Shown: positions 17,902 through 27,300 of the stretch, piece by piece
Layout: each line of letters starts with the position of its first letter
Position numbering within the stretch: the stretch's first letter is position 1
NCBI GenBank assembly: GCA_937930845.1
Contig: CALHBJ010000006.1
Span: 48,297 to 112,296, forward strand
Source of the DNA: an uncultured Rhizobiaceae group bacterium
Lineage (GTDB): Bacteria > Pseudomonadota > Alphaproteobacteria > Rhizobiales > Rhizobiaceae
Direction: 5' to 3'
Length of the DNA stretch: 64,000 bases
Notes under the pieces: model-generated
What the model was told of the DNA's origin: nothing
The model's input: only the letters and a program-made list of their open reading frames with translations
Database searches by the model: none
Translations under genes and position numbers: made by a program

Positions 17902-18255
17902 ATGTCCATGACCGCCTCAGATGAGAACACCACAAACCCATTGGCTGATCCGCTGGAGATTGCCCAACAATGGCATGCAAACGGGCGCAGCGTTGCAATT
18001 GCCACCGTTGTGGAAACCTGGGGCTCTGCACCTCGACAGGTTGGCAGCCACCTGGTGATCGATGGCGAAGGTAATTTTGAGGGCTCCGTTTCCGGCGGAT
18101 GCGTTGAAGGGGCTGTGGTGTTTGAAGCGGTGGAGGCGATTGAAACGGGCAAACCCAAAATGCTTGAATTTGGCGTGGCCGATGAGACCGCCTGGGAAGT
18201 GGGCCTTTCCTGCGGTGGGCGCATACGGGTCTATGTGGAGCCGGTAACTGTCTGA
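17902..18255 (+). CDS. XdhC/CoxI N-terminal-domain protein
   Basis: A 117-residue protein equal to the N-terminal XdhC_CoxI domain: RSVAIATVVETWGSAPRQVG and GSVSGGCVEGAVVFEA are the family's best-conserved parts, ending in SCGGRIRVYVEPV. XdhC proteins hold molybdenum cofactor and pass it to xanthine-dehydrogenase-type enzymes. ATG 17902 is chosen for its AAGGAG; the track begins seven codons earlier. The partner C-terminal domain is the next gene, overlapping by one base. Confidence 0.87.
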   Translation: MSMTASDENTTNPLADPLEIAQQWHANGRSVAIATVVETWGSAPRQVGSHLVIDGEGNFEGSVSGGCVEGAVVFEAVEAIETGKPKMLEFGVADETAWEVGLSCGGRIRVYVEPVTV

Positions 18256-18941
18256 TGGAAAGCACGCTACTGGAACACATCAATAGTGCCCGAAAATTGC
18301 GAAAGGCGGTCGCGGTTGTGACCGATCTTACCACAGGCGTGGCGCGGCTGGTGGACACGGCCAATGTGGATGATGATCCTTTGCAGGGCGAAATCGTATC
18401 ACGCCTGAAGAGCGGCAAATCAGGCATTGTGGAAACGCCAGTTGGCGAAACATTTATACAGGTGCATGTGCCGCCGCTGCGGCTTGTGATCATTGGCGCT
18501 GTTCACATATCCCAGGCTCTGGCTCCCATGGCGCAGGCCTGTGGATTGGATGTGTTGGTGATGGACCCGCGCACAGCCTTTGCAACCGCTGCACGGTTTG
18601 AAGGTGTGGCATTGCTGGCGCAGTGGCCGCAGGATGCATTGAACGCTGATCAACTAGACCGGTTTACTGCACTCGTGGCTGTGACCCATGATCCCAAGAT
18701 TGATGATTATCCAATCACCCAGGCTTTGCAGTCTGAGTGCTTCTACATAGGTGCACTTGGCAGCCGAAAAACCCATGGCAAGCGTTGCGAACGGCTGAGC
18801 GCGGCGGGTCTGTCTGAAACTCAATTGGCGCGGATCAGCGCGCCCATTGGCCTCGACATCGGTGCTGCCAGCCCGCAGGAGATTGCGGTTGCCGTTATGG
18901 CACAAATCATCGAAGCCCGGCGCAAGAAGGCTTCCTTTTGA
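18255..18941 (+). CDS. XdhC Rossmann-domain protein
   Basis: The second half of an XdhC/CoxI system. Its C-terminal two thirds form the Rossmann-like XdhC_C domain (LVIIGAVHISQALAPMA, then YIGALGSRKTHGKR and IGLDIGAASPQEIAVAVMAQI). The first ~70 residues are a small extra domain. Its ATG shares one base with the upstream stop. Splitting XdhC into two adjacent genes is a known variant. It probably binds molybdenum cofactor together with the preceding protein. Confidence 0.87.
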   Translation: MESTLLEHINSARKLRKAVAVVTDLTTGVARLVDTANVDDDPLQGEIVSRLKSGKSGIVETPVGETFIQVHVPPLRLVIIGAVHISQALAPMAQACGLDVLVMDPRTAFATAARFEGVALLAQWPQDALNADQLDRFTALVAVTHDPKIDDYPITQALQSECFYIGALGSRKTHGKRCERLSAAGLSETQLARISAPIGLDIGAASPQEIAVAVMAQIIEARRKKASF

Positions 18942-19942
18942 AATTCGCTGACACACCGCTGGACTGCACCGTTGGCGCGGTATTGGCCCATGCAACGACG
19001 CTGGGGGACCAGCGCCTCAAGAAAGGCCATGTGCTGAGTGCGCAAGACATCGCCCTGGCCAAGGCGCTTGGTATTGCCAGCCTCGTGGTTGCTATCCTCG
19101 ACGAGCATGATGTGGGCGAAGATGATGCCGCCCGCCGCATTGCCGCACCCTTGGCAAACGAGGCGATTGCCACCAGTGCCCCATTTACTGGCCGGGTGAA
19201 TTTGATCAGCGAAGTTTCCGGCCTGTTCTTTGCCGATGCCGACGAGATTGACGCACTTAATAGGGTCGATCCGGCGATTACCATCGCAACGCTTGCCACC
19301 GGCACATTTGTACGCCCCGGTGACATGGTTGCCACCGTCAAGATCATTCCCTTTGCAGCGGCGCAGGGGGATGTGGCGGAGGCTGTGGAACTGGCAAGCG
19401 CTGATCTGATGCAAATTCAGCCTGCCCAGCCAAAACGGGTTCGCCTGATTGCGACCACTTTGCCCTCCCTGAAGACCAGCGTGATGGACAAGACCCGGCG
19501 CTTGCTTGATGCCCGATTGGACCATCTGGGCAGCATATGCATTGACGAGACGCGCATTCCCCACACCCGCGCGGCCGTTAGTGAGGCACTGTCATCGGGA
19601 AATGAAGACGCAGATCTTGTTGTTGTATTTGGCGCATCGGCGATTGCAGATATGGCTGATGTCATACCTGCGGGATTGCTCGATGCTGGTGGTACGGTGG
19701 AACGGCTTGGGATGCCGGTCGACCCAGGCAACCTGCTGCTGCTTGGGCGGTTGGGTGATAAGCCGGTGATTGGCGCGCCCGGGTGCGCGCGCAGCCCCGC
19801 AGAAAATGGTTTTGACTGGGTGCTGCAACGCCTTGTGTGCGATTTGCCGATTACGTCAAAACAGATTTCCGGGTTGGGCGTGGGAGGCCTGTTGAAGGAA
19901 ATTTCGACCCGGCCCCAGCCGCGTGCAGGAAACCAAAGCTGA
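18938..19942 (+). CDS. MoeA-like molybdopterin-binding protein
   Basis: A 334-residue protein with a MoeA/MogA-like molybdopterin-binding domain in its second half (ADLVVVFGASAIADMADVIP, then PVIGAPGCARSPAENGFDWV). The N-terminal part (GAVLAHATTLGDQRLKKGHVLS) resembles the front of MoeA-like proteins found beside XdhC. The start is probably TTG 18938, overlapping the upstream stop and preceded by AGAAGG. In related bacteria this domain is often fused to a MobA-like domain; here that domain is a separate overlapping gene (TGATG). Confidence 0.82.
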   Translation: MKFADTPLDCTVGAVLAHATTLGDQRLKKGHVLSAQDIALAKALGIASLVVAILDEHDVGEDDAARRIAAPLANEAIATSAPFTGRVNLISEVSGLFFADADEIDALNRVDPAITIATLATGTFVRPGDMVATVKIIPFAAAQGDVAEAVELASADLMQIQPAQPKRVRLIATTLPSLKTSVMDKTRRLLDARLDHLGSICIDETRIPHTRAAVSEALSSGNEDADLVVVFGASAIADMADVIPAGLLDAGGTVERLGMPVDPGNLLLLGRLGDKPVIGAPGCARSPAENGFDWVLQRLVCDLPITSKQISGLGVGGLLKEISTRPQPRAGNQS

Positions 19943-20547
19943 TGGGTGTTGGTGCCGTTTTGCTGGCGGCGGGCACATCATCGCGTATGGGGGCTATCAA
20001 CAAGCTCACAACGCCATGGAATGGCAAACCGCTCATTGCGCATGTGTGGGATGCGATTAGCGCATCTGCTGTCGCCATGTGCATTGTTGTGACCGGACAT
20101 GAGGCCGACCATGTTGAAATGGCGGTGCCTGGCGCGCCTAATGTCCACAATCCAAATTTTGAAAGTGGCATGGCCAGTTCAATTGTTTGCGGACTGGCCG
20201 CGCTCAACTCTGCGTTTAGTAGTGACCACATGGAGCTGGAGGGCGTGATCATCCTGCTGGGCGACATGCCGCTGGTTTCGGCTGCTCATATTGACGGTAT
20301 GGTGGCGGCGTTTGAACGATCCAACAAGGGCGAAGCAACCATTGTTGTTGCCACGGATGATGGCAGGCTTGGCAATCCGGTCTTGTTCGGAAAGGCCCAT
20401 TTTGAAGCACTGAAATCGCTCAAGGGAGATCGCGGAGCCCGTGCGCTGATTGAATCCCATTCATCGGAACTCATTGCTGTCGAGATTGGGCGTGCAGCTA
20501 AACGGGATTTCGATACGCCAAAAGCGTTTGAAAATGATGTGAGTTAG
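19942..20547 (+). CDS. MobA/MocA-like nucleotidyltransferase
   Basis: A 201-residue NTP-transferase of the MobA/MocA type, which attaches CMP or GMP to molybdopterin for hydroxylase cofactors. It begins [21 protein letters not shown], the nucleotide-binding signature, and continues with [19 protein letters not shown] (metal-binding Asp) and [17 protein letters not shown]. The cytosine form (MocA) is more likely, given the XdhC-type neighbours, but sequence alone does not settle it. The track ORF begins 35 codons early inside the previous gene. It is the last gene of the maturation operon, and its stop overlaps that of lipB. Confidence 0.86.
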   Translation: MGVGAVLLAAGTSSRMGAINKLTTPWNGKPLIAHVWDAISASAVAMCIVVTGHEADHVEMAVPGAPNVHNPNFESGMASSIVCGLAALNSAFSSDHMELEGVIILLGDMPLVSAAHIDGMVAAFERSNKGEATIVVATDDGRLGNPVLFGKAHFEALKSLKGDRGARALIESHSSELIAVEIGRAAKRDFDTPKAFENDVS

Positions 20548-21278
20548 CTGGTTGCGCTGGCCGGGTTGATTTCGGTGGGGCCGAATATATCCTCAAATGT
20601 GCGGCGCATTTCGATATCCAGATCGGTCATTGTCACCGGTAGGCCCAGATCCACCAGGCTTGTCACGCCGTGTTCCTTAACGCCGCAGGGCACGATGCCC
20701 GCAAAATGGCTCAGTTCCGGTTCCACATTGATCGAAATGCCGTGCCATGACACCCATTTGGTAATCCGCACGCCGATGGCCGCGATTTTATCTTCTGCAA
20801 TCTGACCAGCCGGGGCGGGGCGCGTGGGCCGGCGCACCCATACACCGACCCGGTCTTCGCGCCGTTCTCCTTGAACGCCAAAGGCTGAAAGGGTGGATAT
20901 GATCCAGGATTCCAGGGCAGCCACATAGGCGCGCACATCCTGTTGTCGCCGCTTCAGATCCAACAGGACATAAGCCACCCGCTGGCCGGGGCCATGATAG
21001 GTGTATTGCCCGCCGCGCCCGGTCTGAAATACGGGGAACCGGTCCGGCTCCGTCAGATCGGAAGCGTTGGCGCTCGTTCCGGCGGTGTAAACGGGGGGAT
21101 GTTCCAGCAGCCAGACCTGTTCGGGCGCATCGTCTGCTGCAATGGCGCGTGCGCAATTTTCCATGTCGGCCAGCGTGGTCGAATAGTCCTGCTCCCCCTC
21201 CAATATGCGCCACAGCACGGGGGGCGAGCCGGGCAGGGCAGCAAAATTTTCATCAAGGCTGCTGCGGTTCGATTTCAT
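20544..21278 (-). CDS. lipB: Octanoyltransferase LipB
   Basis: Transfers octanoyl groups from acyl carrier protein to lipoyl domains, the first step of lipoate synthesis. Landmarks are [23 protein letters not shown], the lysine region [17 protein letters not shown], and the catalytic-cysteine motif [15 protein letters not shown] start at ATG 21278 (244 residues). The ORF track continues upstream through the tRNA-Leu gene and must be too long. It converges on the mocA-like gene with stop codons overlapping by 4 bp. Confidence 0.94.
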   Translation of the reverse strand: MKSNRSSLDENFAALPGSPPVLWRILEGEQDYSTTLADMENCARAIAADDAPEQVWLLEHPPVYTAGTSANASDLTEPDRFPVFQTGRGGQYTYHGPGQRVAYVLLDLKRRQQDVRAYVAALESWIISTLSAFGVQGERREDRVGVWVRRPTRPAPAGQIAEDKIAAIGVRITKWVSWHGISINVEPELSHFAGIVPCGVKEHGVTSLVDLGLPVTMTDLDIEMRRTFEDIFGPTEINPASATS

Positions 21279-21567
21279 GAATGTGGCTGCGCAAATTGAT
21301 TGACGGACATGGTGGGTATCGGTTTCAGCCTTTTTCGAGTGGCAAAGATTGGGCGCATTAATCCGGCGGAAATGGCAATGACGGCAGTACTGGATATGTG
21401 CCAAAGGGATCGGCAGGATACAAGCCGCAACGCAGGGATGAGCGCTTGAAAACGGCCTGTTTGCACGGGAGTGGCAATTGAATTTTGCAGAATTGCAAGT
21501 TCGTGCTTGTGCAGGCCCAAGCCTTTTGTTACCACGCCGCGAACTACCGTGAAGACCCGGACAATGT

Positions 21568-21654
21568 GCGGCCGTGGCGGAATTGGTAGACGCGCAGCGT
21601 TGAGGTCGCTGTGGGGTAACACCCGTGGAAGTTCGAGTCTTCTCGGCCGCACCA
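21568..21654 (+). tRNA. tRNA-Leu (anticodon GAG)
   Basis: 87 nt including the encoded CCA. The acceptor stem is GCGGCCG/CGGCCGC with discriminator A. The anticodon stem is CAGCG/CGCTG around the loop TTGAGGT, giving anticodon GAG (codons CUC/CUU). A long variable arm typical of leucine tRNAs precedes a T-arm with loop TTCGAGT. A TTTTTC tract follows directly and could terminate the transcript. Confidence 0.95.
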
Positions 21655-22257
21655 TTTTTCTTCCGTGATCGGTTGATCTTGACCCGGAATGTGGAATTTG
21701 TCCTGTATGGCGTAGTGCCGTATGTGCGGGCTTGGTTGGTCCTTGGGGCTATCGATTTTGCATCAATGGCAATGATATGGCTTTGATCCTGCGTGACAAC
21801 ATTTTGGCAAAGTTGCTTTGCGACACCCGCCACCATGGGCGCTTGAAACTGTCGTAAATGCGAAATTTAGCATAGATACCACCACTATTAGGTAAGAAAT
21901 TATTTTCATGCCAACCTCACTTTCTTATCATTTGTTGCAATGATTTGAGTTTTTGGTCAACAATAATTTTTGGATAGATTTGCCGTTATTGTTGATCCTA
22001 AAATTGATATTACTACTCGCCAATTTTGTTGCCGTTTCAGGTGATCAAGTTCGCAAAAATTATAGATGTATTTTGGTGGAGTGTTTTGGACGTTCATTCA
22101 AGTTTGGATGAGTGGTTCAAGCAGGGCCATCGCTCTTGTAATTTTTCCAGGTTGAATTCAACGTTTGGATCACTGGGGTGATCTGGATATGATTTGGCAC
22201 ACTGCTAGCTATTGATTGGCTTCATTGAAAAAGCGTTGCTTGGTGTCAGGTGGGAAA
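21655..22257. other. AT-rich spacer after tRNA-Leu
   Basis: About 600 bp with no open frame I can support on either strand. It is visibly richer in A+T than the surrounding genes, especially 21880-22080. No repeat of the tRNA 3' end, integrase or insertion-sequence end was noticed. It may be remnant DNA at a tRNA-adjacent integration site, but nothing in it proves this. Confidence 0.5.
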
Positions 22258-22845
22258 ATGCACGTACTTGTTGTTCTTGATCATCCAAAGCCCGGCTCGT
22301 TTAGTGCAGCTGTTGCGCAACAGTTTATGGCTGGCGCAGAGGCGGCCGGGCATTCAACTGAATTGGCAGATTTACACTTGGAAGGTTTCGACCCGCGCTG
22401 GACGATTGCCGACATTGATGGAGATGAAGGTGTGGCGACACCCGCGGATGTGGCAAAGGAACAGGCCCGGATTGAGCGCGCCGATGCCATCTGTTTTGTC
22501 TTTCCACTTTTTTGGTGGGGCATGCCTGCCATGACCAAGGGCTGGGTGGAACGGGTCTGGTCGTGGGGCTGGGCTTATGATCAATTGGATGATCGTGAAA
22601 AATCGATGCAAAGACCGCGCACGGGCGTATTTCTTATTCCCGCCGGGGCCCGTTCTGACGAGATGGAAAATGCCGGCTATCGTGAGGCGATCGAAACCGC
22701 CTGGATAAAAGGCACATTTGGCTATTTTGGATTTGTCCAGCGCAAGCTCCAATTGCTCAATGGTTCAAAAGGCTCCAGCGCGCGGCGCAAGGACTTGCTC
22801 GACACAGCTTACCAAACCGGACTGACGCTTGCGCCACCTGGGTGA
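22258..22845 (+). CDS. NAD(P)H-dependent quinone oxidoreductase-like flavoprotein
   Basis: A 195-residue flavodoxin-like-fold protein of the NQO/KefF/MdaB group, which reduces quinones or related compounds by two electrons. It begins MHVLVVLDHPKPGSFSAAVA and contains DAICFVFPLFWWGMPAMTKGWVERVW, the active-site region of the family. ATG 22258 follows AGGTGGG and replaces the track start 14 codons upstream. It stands alone between the AT-rich spacer and the ABC operon; its substrate is not evident. Confidence 0.82.
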   Translation: MHVLVVLDHPKPGSFSAAVAQQFMAGAEAAGHSTELADLHLEGFDPRWTIADIDGDEGVATPADVAKEQARIERADAICFVFPLFWWGMPAMTKGWVERVWSWGWAYDQLDDREKSMQRPRTGVFLIPAGARSDEMENAGYREAIETAWIKGTFGYFGFVQRKLQLLNGSKGSSARRKDLLDTAYQTGLTLAPPG

Positions 22846-23264
22846 CCGCCGAATTGATCTGTCTGAACGGTTTACACGCTCGCCGGTTACAGGCAGCGCA
22901 AGTTCAAACCCAGTGGGCTTATCATTTGACACGGCCCAGCCTGTTCCCCCACTCTGGCAATACGTGTCGCGGAAGGGCCTTGGAGGGTCAGCATTCCATC
23001 CATATGGAAGCGCCGGTGGCTGCGACTTTTGCGAAACTTTTTTTTGGCGCATCAGATTTTGCCTTGGTTATGGGTGCGCTTTTCTGAATCCGCTTGAATA
23101 TACCGATGCGGCGCGGCTTATGTGCTCAAACGAAAGTGTGTTTGAAATTGCCCTGGAACTTGCCAAACAGGGGTGCGGGTATGTGCAAGAGAATCAATGG
23201 TGATTGGCAAGGTGTGGCCAATCGAATAATCCAGATTAAAATACGGCTATAGGGAGAAAATGAC
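22846..23264. other. Spacer upstream of the sugar ABC operon, with operator-like repeat
   Basis: 419 bp without a convincing gene; the 124-residue ORF crossing it resembles nothing I know. GATTGGC (23202-23208) and GCCAATC (23217-23223) form a perfect inverted repeat about 40 bp ahead of the binding-protein ATG, a good place for a repressor or activator of the operon. An AGGGAG ribosome binding site follows at about 23251. Confidence 0.5.
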
Positions 23265-24494
23265 ATGAAAAAATTACTTGGAGCAGTTGCGCTGGCGGCA
23301 TCGGTGGCCTTTGCGCCCCACGCCGTTGCGGACACGGCCGACGGCAAATCTTTGATTGGTCTGCCTTGGGAGAAAATTGTCGAAACGGCCAGGGGCGGCG
23401 AGGTGAACTGGTTCCTGTGGGGCGGTTCGGACAATATCAACAAATATGTATCTGAATATATCGGCGGCATTTTGAAGGATGAATATGGTATCACGCTCAA
23501 CCGGGTTGGCCTGTCGGATACTGTTGAGGCAGTGAACATTGTGTTGGGTGAAAAAGAATCCGGTGTCACAGACAAAGGGTCTGTAGACATGATCTGGATC
23601 AATGGTGAAAACTTCCGCACCATGAAACAGGGGGGACTGGCCTATTGCGGATATACGGACACGCTGCCCAACAACAAATTGGTCAATTGGGACAATCCTG
23701 CGATTGCCAATGACTTTGGTGTTCCGGTCAATGGCTGCGAAGTGCCGTGGTCCAAAGCGCAATTTGCGTTTGCCTATGATACCGCACGTACGGACAATCC
23801 GCCTCGGTCGATTGGTGAATTGATCGAATGGGTCAAGGCCAATCCGGGGCAGTTTACCTATTCGGCACCACCGGATTTCAACGGCTCGGTTTTTGTGCGT
23901 CACGTATTTTACCATGCCGCAGGTGGGGTGGAGAATCTGCTTGGTCCGTTCGATCAGGCCAAGTTTGATGCTGCTGCGGCCAAGACCTGGAAAATCCTAA
24001 ACGACATGGAGCCTTACCTGTGGCGCGAAGGCAAAACATATCCAACTTCGATCAACGCGCTGGAACAGCTTTTTGCCAATTCCGAAGTGGCGCTTTATTT
24101 CAATTATGAGCCAGCCGGTGTTGGCCTCAACATTGAAAACGGCACATTCCCGCCGACGGTCAAAGGTTATGGGCTCAGTGATGGGACGATTGGCAACACC
24201 AATTACACGATCATCCCGTTCAACTCACCCAACAAGGCGGCTGCGCTGGTTTTGCAAAATGTTCTGCTTTCAGGCGCTGCGCAATATGAGAAAGCCAAGC
24301 CTGATGTTTGGGGCGCAAAACCGGCCATCGAGATTTCCCGAACAGGAGATGATATCCGGACAAAATTTGCGTCGATCAAGTCTCACCCGGCGGTTGCCCC
24401 AGCAGAGGAGCTTGCGAAGAACGCATTACCTGAACTTCAGGCTTCCTGGATTTCGGCAATCGAGAAAGGTTGGCTGGCCAACGTTGGGCAATAA
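23265..24494 (+). CDS. ABC transporter substrate-binding protein, YnjB type
   Basis: Periplasmic solute-binding component. It has a signal peptide (KKLLGAVALAASVAFAPHAVA) followed by a ~385-residue binding protein resembling the E. coli YnjB family (GGEVNWFLWGGSDNINKYV; DMIWINGENFRTMKQ). The substrates of that family are not established. It opens an operon with two permeases and an ATPase, then isomerase and kinase genes, so a carbohydrate or polyol ligand is a reasonable inference. An alternative is a polyamine- or iron-type ligand, as in sister families. Confidence 0.83.
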   Translation: MKKLLGAVALAASVAFAPHAVADTADGKSLIGLPWEKIVETARGGEVNWFLWGGSDNINKYVSEYIGGILKDEYGITLNRVGLSDTVEAVNIVLGEKESGVTDKGSVDMIWINGENFRTMKQGGLAYCGYTDTLPNNKLVNWDNPAIANDFGVPVNGCEVPWSKAQFAFAYDTARTDNPPRSIGELIEWVKANPGQFTYSAPPDFNGSVFVRHVFYHAAGGVENLLGPFDQAKFDAAAAKTWKILNDMEPYLWREGKTYPTSINALEQLFANSEVALYFNYEPAGVGLNIENGTFPPTVKGYGLSDGTIGNTNYTIIPFNSPNKAAALVLQNVLLSGAAQYEKAKPDVWGAKPAIEISRTGDDIRTKFASIKSHPAVAPAEELAKNALPELQASWISAIEKGWLANVGQ

Positions 24495-24566
24495 GGCCAT
24501 GCGATTTCCCTGCGAGGTTGAAAGACTTCGCGGGGACATTACTCTGTTTCGAGGTTTCTCTTTGCC

Positions 24567-25424
24567 ATGTCCGACCGGCTGAAGATCGCACTGCTTCTGG
24601 CACCTGCGCTCTCCATTATTGGAATCCTGTTTTTTGGCGGGTTGTTGATCGGCTTCATGCGAAGCTTCAACTACATGCCGGTGATCGGGTTGGTCGACCC
24701 TGACCTGAGCGCCTATGTGGCGGTGTTCACGTCGAAGGAATTTTACCTATCCTTCCTGCTGACGTTCCATATTGCGTTCACATCGACGGTTATCTCTTCC
24801 ATATTGGCAATTGGAGCGGCCCTGCTTTTGCGGCGCACGTTCATTGGCCGTTCGCTGATCAATTTCCTGTTCCAGTTGAATTTGACCGTGCCGCATTTGG
24901 TGGGCGCGATTGGCATGCTCTATCTGTTTTCCCAATCGGGCTCGTTTGCCCGGCTGGGGGCAGAGTGGAACCTAATTTCCAAGCCAAGCGACTTCCCCGC
25001 GATGGTGTTTGACCCCTACGCCATTGGCATCATCCTGCAATATATCTGGAAAGAAGTGCCCTTTATTGGCGTCATTGTGCTGGCGAATATGCAATCTCTG
25101 GGCGAAGACTATGAGAGCGTTGCAAGGTCGCTGGGCGCCAGCAAGTGGCAGGCGTTTATTCATGTTCTCATGCCGTTGATTTTCCCAGGCGTCTTGTCCG
25201 CATCGGTCATTGTGTTTGCATTCACTTTCGGGGCCTATGAAATTCCCGCCATTTTGGGAGCAAGCTTTCCAAAGGCGCTGCCTGTTCTGGCCTATCAAAA
25301 ATATACCGATGTGGATCTTGCCGCGCGTCCTGAAGCAATGGCGATGGCGATCACTATTGCGCTCTTGAGTGCGCTGATGATCTATTTCTACGTGCGCTAT
25401 ACGCGGCGCAGGATCAGGAGCTGA
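24567..25424 (+). CDS. ABC transporter permease
   Basis: Inner-membrane permease, 285 residues, about six helices. The cytoplasmic loop that contacts the ATPase is visible as YESVARSLGASKWQAFIHVLMP (EAA motif). It lies 72 bp after the binding-protein gene and 1 bp before the second permease, with which it forms the channel. The family is that of YnjC-like and spermidine/iron/thiamine-type permeases. Confidence 0.86.
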   Translation: MSDRLKIALLLAPALSIIGILFFGGLLIGFMRSFNYMPVIGLVDPDLSAYVAVFTSKEFYLSFLLTFHIAFTSTVISSILAIGAALLLRRTFIGRSLINFLFQLNLTVPHLVGAIGMLYLFSQSGSFARLGAEWNLISKPSDFPAMVFDPYAIGIILQYIWKEVPFIGVIVLANMQSLGEDYESVARSLGASKWQAFIHVLMPLIFPGVLSASVIVFAFTFGAYEIPAILGASFPKALPVLAYQKYTDVDLAARPEAMAMAITIALLSALMIYFYVRYTRRRIRS

Positions 25425-25425
25425 C

Positions 25426-26250
25426 ATGGTTGGCAAAGAGAGTTTTTCTGTCCGCAGCTTCCGCGTTGTCACAGGGGTTATGCTGATCACATGGCTGGTC
25501 TTGCCGCTTATTCCGCTGGCGATCTGGTCATTTGCCAAAGGGTGGTTTTTTCCCGATCTGCTGCCAAAACGCTGGTCCATGCAGGCATGGGATTATGCCC
25601 TGTCAGACACTTCCGGGGTTCTCGACAGTTTGTGGCTGACGATTGGAATTTCGCTCACCGCAACCGTGCTTTCCATCTTGGTTGGTATTCCTGCCGGCCG
25701 TGCCTTGGGCATGTATAAATTCAAGGGCAAGGAACTGGTGGAACTGATGATATTAGCTCCCACCATCGTGCCGGGAATTGCTGTGGTTTTAGGTATTCAC
25801 AGCGTCTTTATCTCCATGGGGCTGAACAATACGGTCAGTGGCGTTATCTTGGTGCATCTCATTCCCACACTTCCGTACATGATCCTGGTCATGTCGGGCA
25901 TTTTTGCCAATTATGACCCCTCGTTTGAAGACCAGGCGCGCAGCCTGGGCGCATCACCTTTAAAAACATTCTGGTATGTGACCCTGCCAGCAATCATGCC
26001 CGGCATCATTGTGGGGGGGCTTTTTGCATTCCTGGTTTCGTGGAGCCAATACATTTTAACCCTGCTGATTGGCGGCGGGCGGGTGGTTACGCTGCCTCTT
26101 TTGCTGTTCAATTTTGCAACCTCAGGGCGCAATGACATCACCGGCGCAATTGGCATGATCTACATATTGCCCGGCATCATCATTCTGCTGTTGACGGCAA
26201 AGCATTTGTCAGGCCGCAGCGGCGCGGTTGGAGGATTTGGCCAGATATGA
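25426..26250 (+). CDS. ABC transporter permease
   Basis: Second permease of the system, 274 residues, with six or so helices and an EAA loop FEDQARSLGASPLKTFWYVTLP. It overlaps the ATPase gene by 4 bp. It pairs with the preceding permease to form the heterodimeric channel expected for this transporter class. Confidence 0.86.
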   Translation: MVGKESFSVRSFRVVTGVMLITWLVLPLIPLAIWSFAKGWFFPDLLPKRWSMQAWDYALSDTSGVLDSLWLTIGISLTATVLSILVGIPAGRALGMYKFKGKELVELMILAPTIVPGIAVVLGIHSVFISMGLNNTVSGVILVHLIPTLPYMILVMSGIFANYDPSFEDQARSLGASPLKTFWYVTLPAIMPGIIVGGLFAFLVSWSQYILTLLIGGGRVVTLPLLLFNFATSGRNDITGAIGMIYILPGIIILLLTAKHLSGRSGAVGGFGQI

Positions 26251-27290
26251 CCCATGTATCGATCAAAGAATTGTCGAAGACCTATCCCGGCTCCTCAGAA
26301 CCCGCCCTTGACCGCCTTTCTCTGGAAATTCCAACGGGCGAACTGACAGCGCTGCTTGGTCCGTCCGGGTGCGGCAAGACCACGACGATGAAGATGATTG
26401 CCGGATTGCTGGATCCTTCATCGGGCGATGTTCTGTTTGATGATCGCTCGGTTCTGGACGACAAGCCGGAACATCGGGGGGTGGTGATGGTGTTTCAAAA
26501 CTACCTGCTGTTTCCCTATATGAGTGTGGCAGATAATGTGGGATTTGGCCTAAAAATGCGAAAGGTGCCCAAGCCCGAAATAGACCGGCGCGTTGGGGAA
26601 ATGCTTGAGCTGGTCAAACTTCCTGATCTTGGCAATCGTCGGCCCTCCGCCCTGTCGGGCGGGCAACAACAGCGGGTGGCGTTGGCCCGTGCGTTGATTG
26701 TTCAACCCAATGTGTTGTTGCTGGATGAGCCCTTATCCAATCTGGATGCCCATTTGCGCTTTGAAATGCGCGATCTCATTCGTGGGCTGCAACAGAAAAT
26801 GGGAATCACCACAATTTTTGTGACCCATGATCAGGAAGAGGCCGTGGTGTTGGCCGATAAAGTGGCGCTGATACTTGATGGCCAATTGAAGCAATATGAA
26901 GACGCAGATGTGTTTTACAAACGCCCGGTTGACGAAGCTACGGCGCGGTTTTTTGGTGGCCAGAATTTTATTCCCGGATCGTCCAATGGTTCCGTTTTTG
27001 AAAGTGCGCTGGGCAGGCTCGTATTGCCTGAAGGGGCTATTTCAGGCGCTGGTAAACTCACCGTGCGGCCGGAAAATATTCGCATCAATGGATTGGACAA
27101 AGGCGAGAACAGTCTGAAAGCCGTGGTAAGTGAGCGGCTGTTCCTGGGCACGCAAACCCGCCTTCGACTGCTGGTAGGAGAAGAAAAAATCGACGCCATT
27201 GCAAACCCCAATGAAGTGGAAAACCTGTCGGTTGGTGATGCGGTGAACATCACCTTGCCGCCATCTTCGCTTTGGGTATTGCCCACATGA
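26247..27290 (+). CDS. ABC transporter ATP-binding protein
   Basis: Energises the preceding permeases. Walker A is LGPSGCGKTTTMK, the Q-loop is VFQNYLLFPYMSV, the signature is LSGGQQQRVALARAL, Walker B is VLLLDEPLSNLD, and the H-loop is VTHDQEEA. About 110 residues after the nucleotide-binding domain carry a TOBE-like regulatory domain (LTVRPENIRINGL), usual in carbohydrate and polyamine importers. Confidence 0.9.
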   Translation: MTHVSIKELSKTYPGSSEPALDRLSLEIPTGELTALLGPSGCGKTTTMKMIAGLLDPSSGDVLFDDRSVLDDKPEHRGVVMVFQNYLLFPYMSVADNVGFGLKMRKVPKPEIDRRVGEMLELVKLPDLGNRRPSALSGGQQQRVALARALIVQPNVLLLDEPLSNLDAHLRFEMRDLIRGLQQKMGITTIFVTHDQEEAVVLADKVALILDGQLKQYEDADVFYKRPVDEATARFFGGQNFIPGSSNGSVFESALGRLVLPEGAISGAGKLTVRPENIRINGLDKGENSLKAVVSERLFLGTQTRLRLLVGEEKIDAIANPNEVENLSVGDAVNITLPPSSLWVLPT

Positions 27291-27300
27291 GGTGTGTAAG

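Noticed and set aside
21279-21836. 186-codon N-terminal extension of lipB
   Set aside because: It would read through the tRNA-Leu gene; LipB homology begins at ATG 21278.
22829-23203. 124-residue ORF between the flavoprotein and the ABC operon
   Set aside because: It overlaps the flavoprotein end, has no ribosome binding site or recognisable motif, and covers a likely promoter region.
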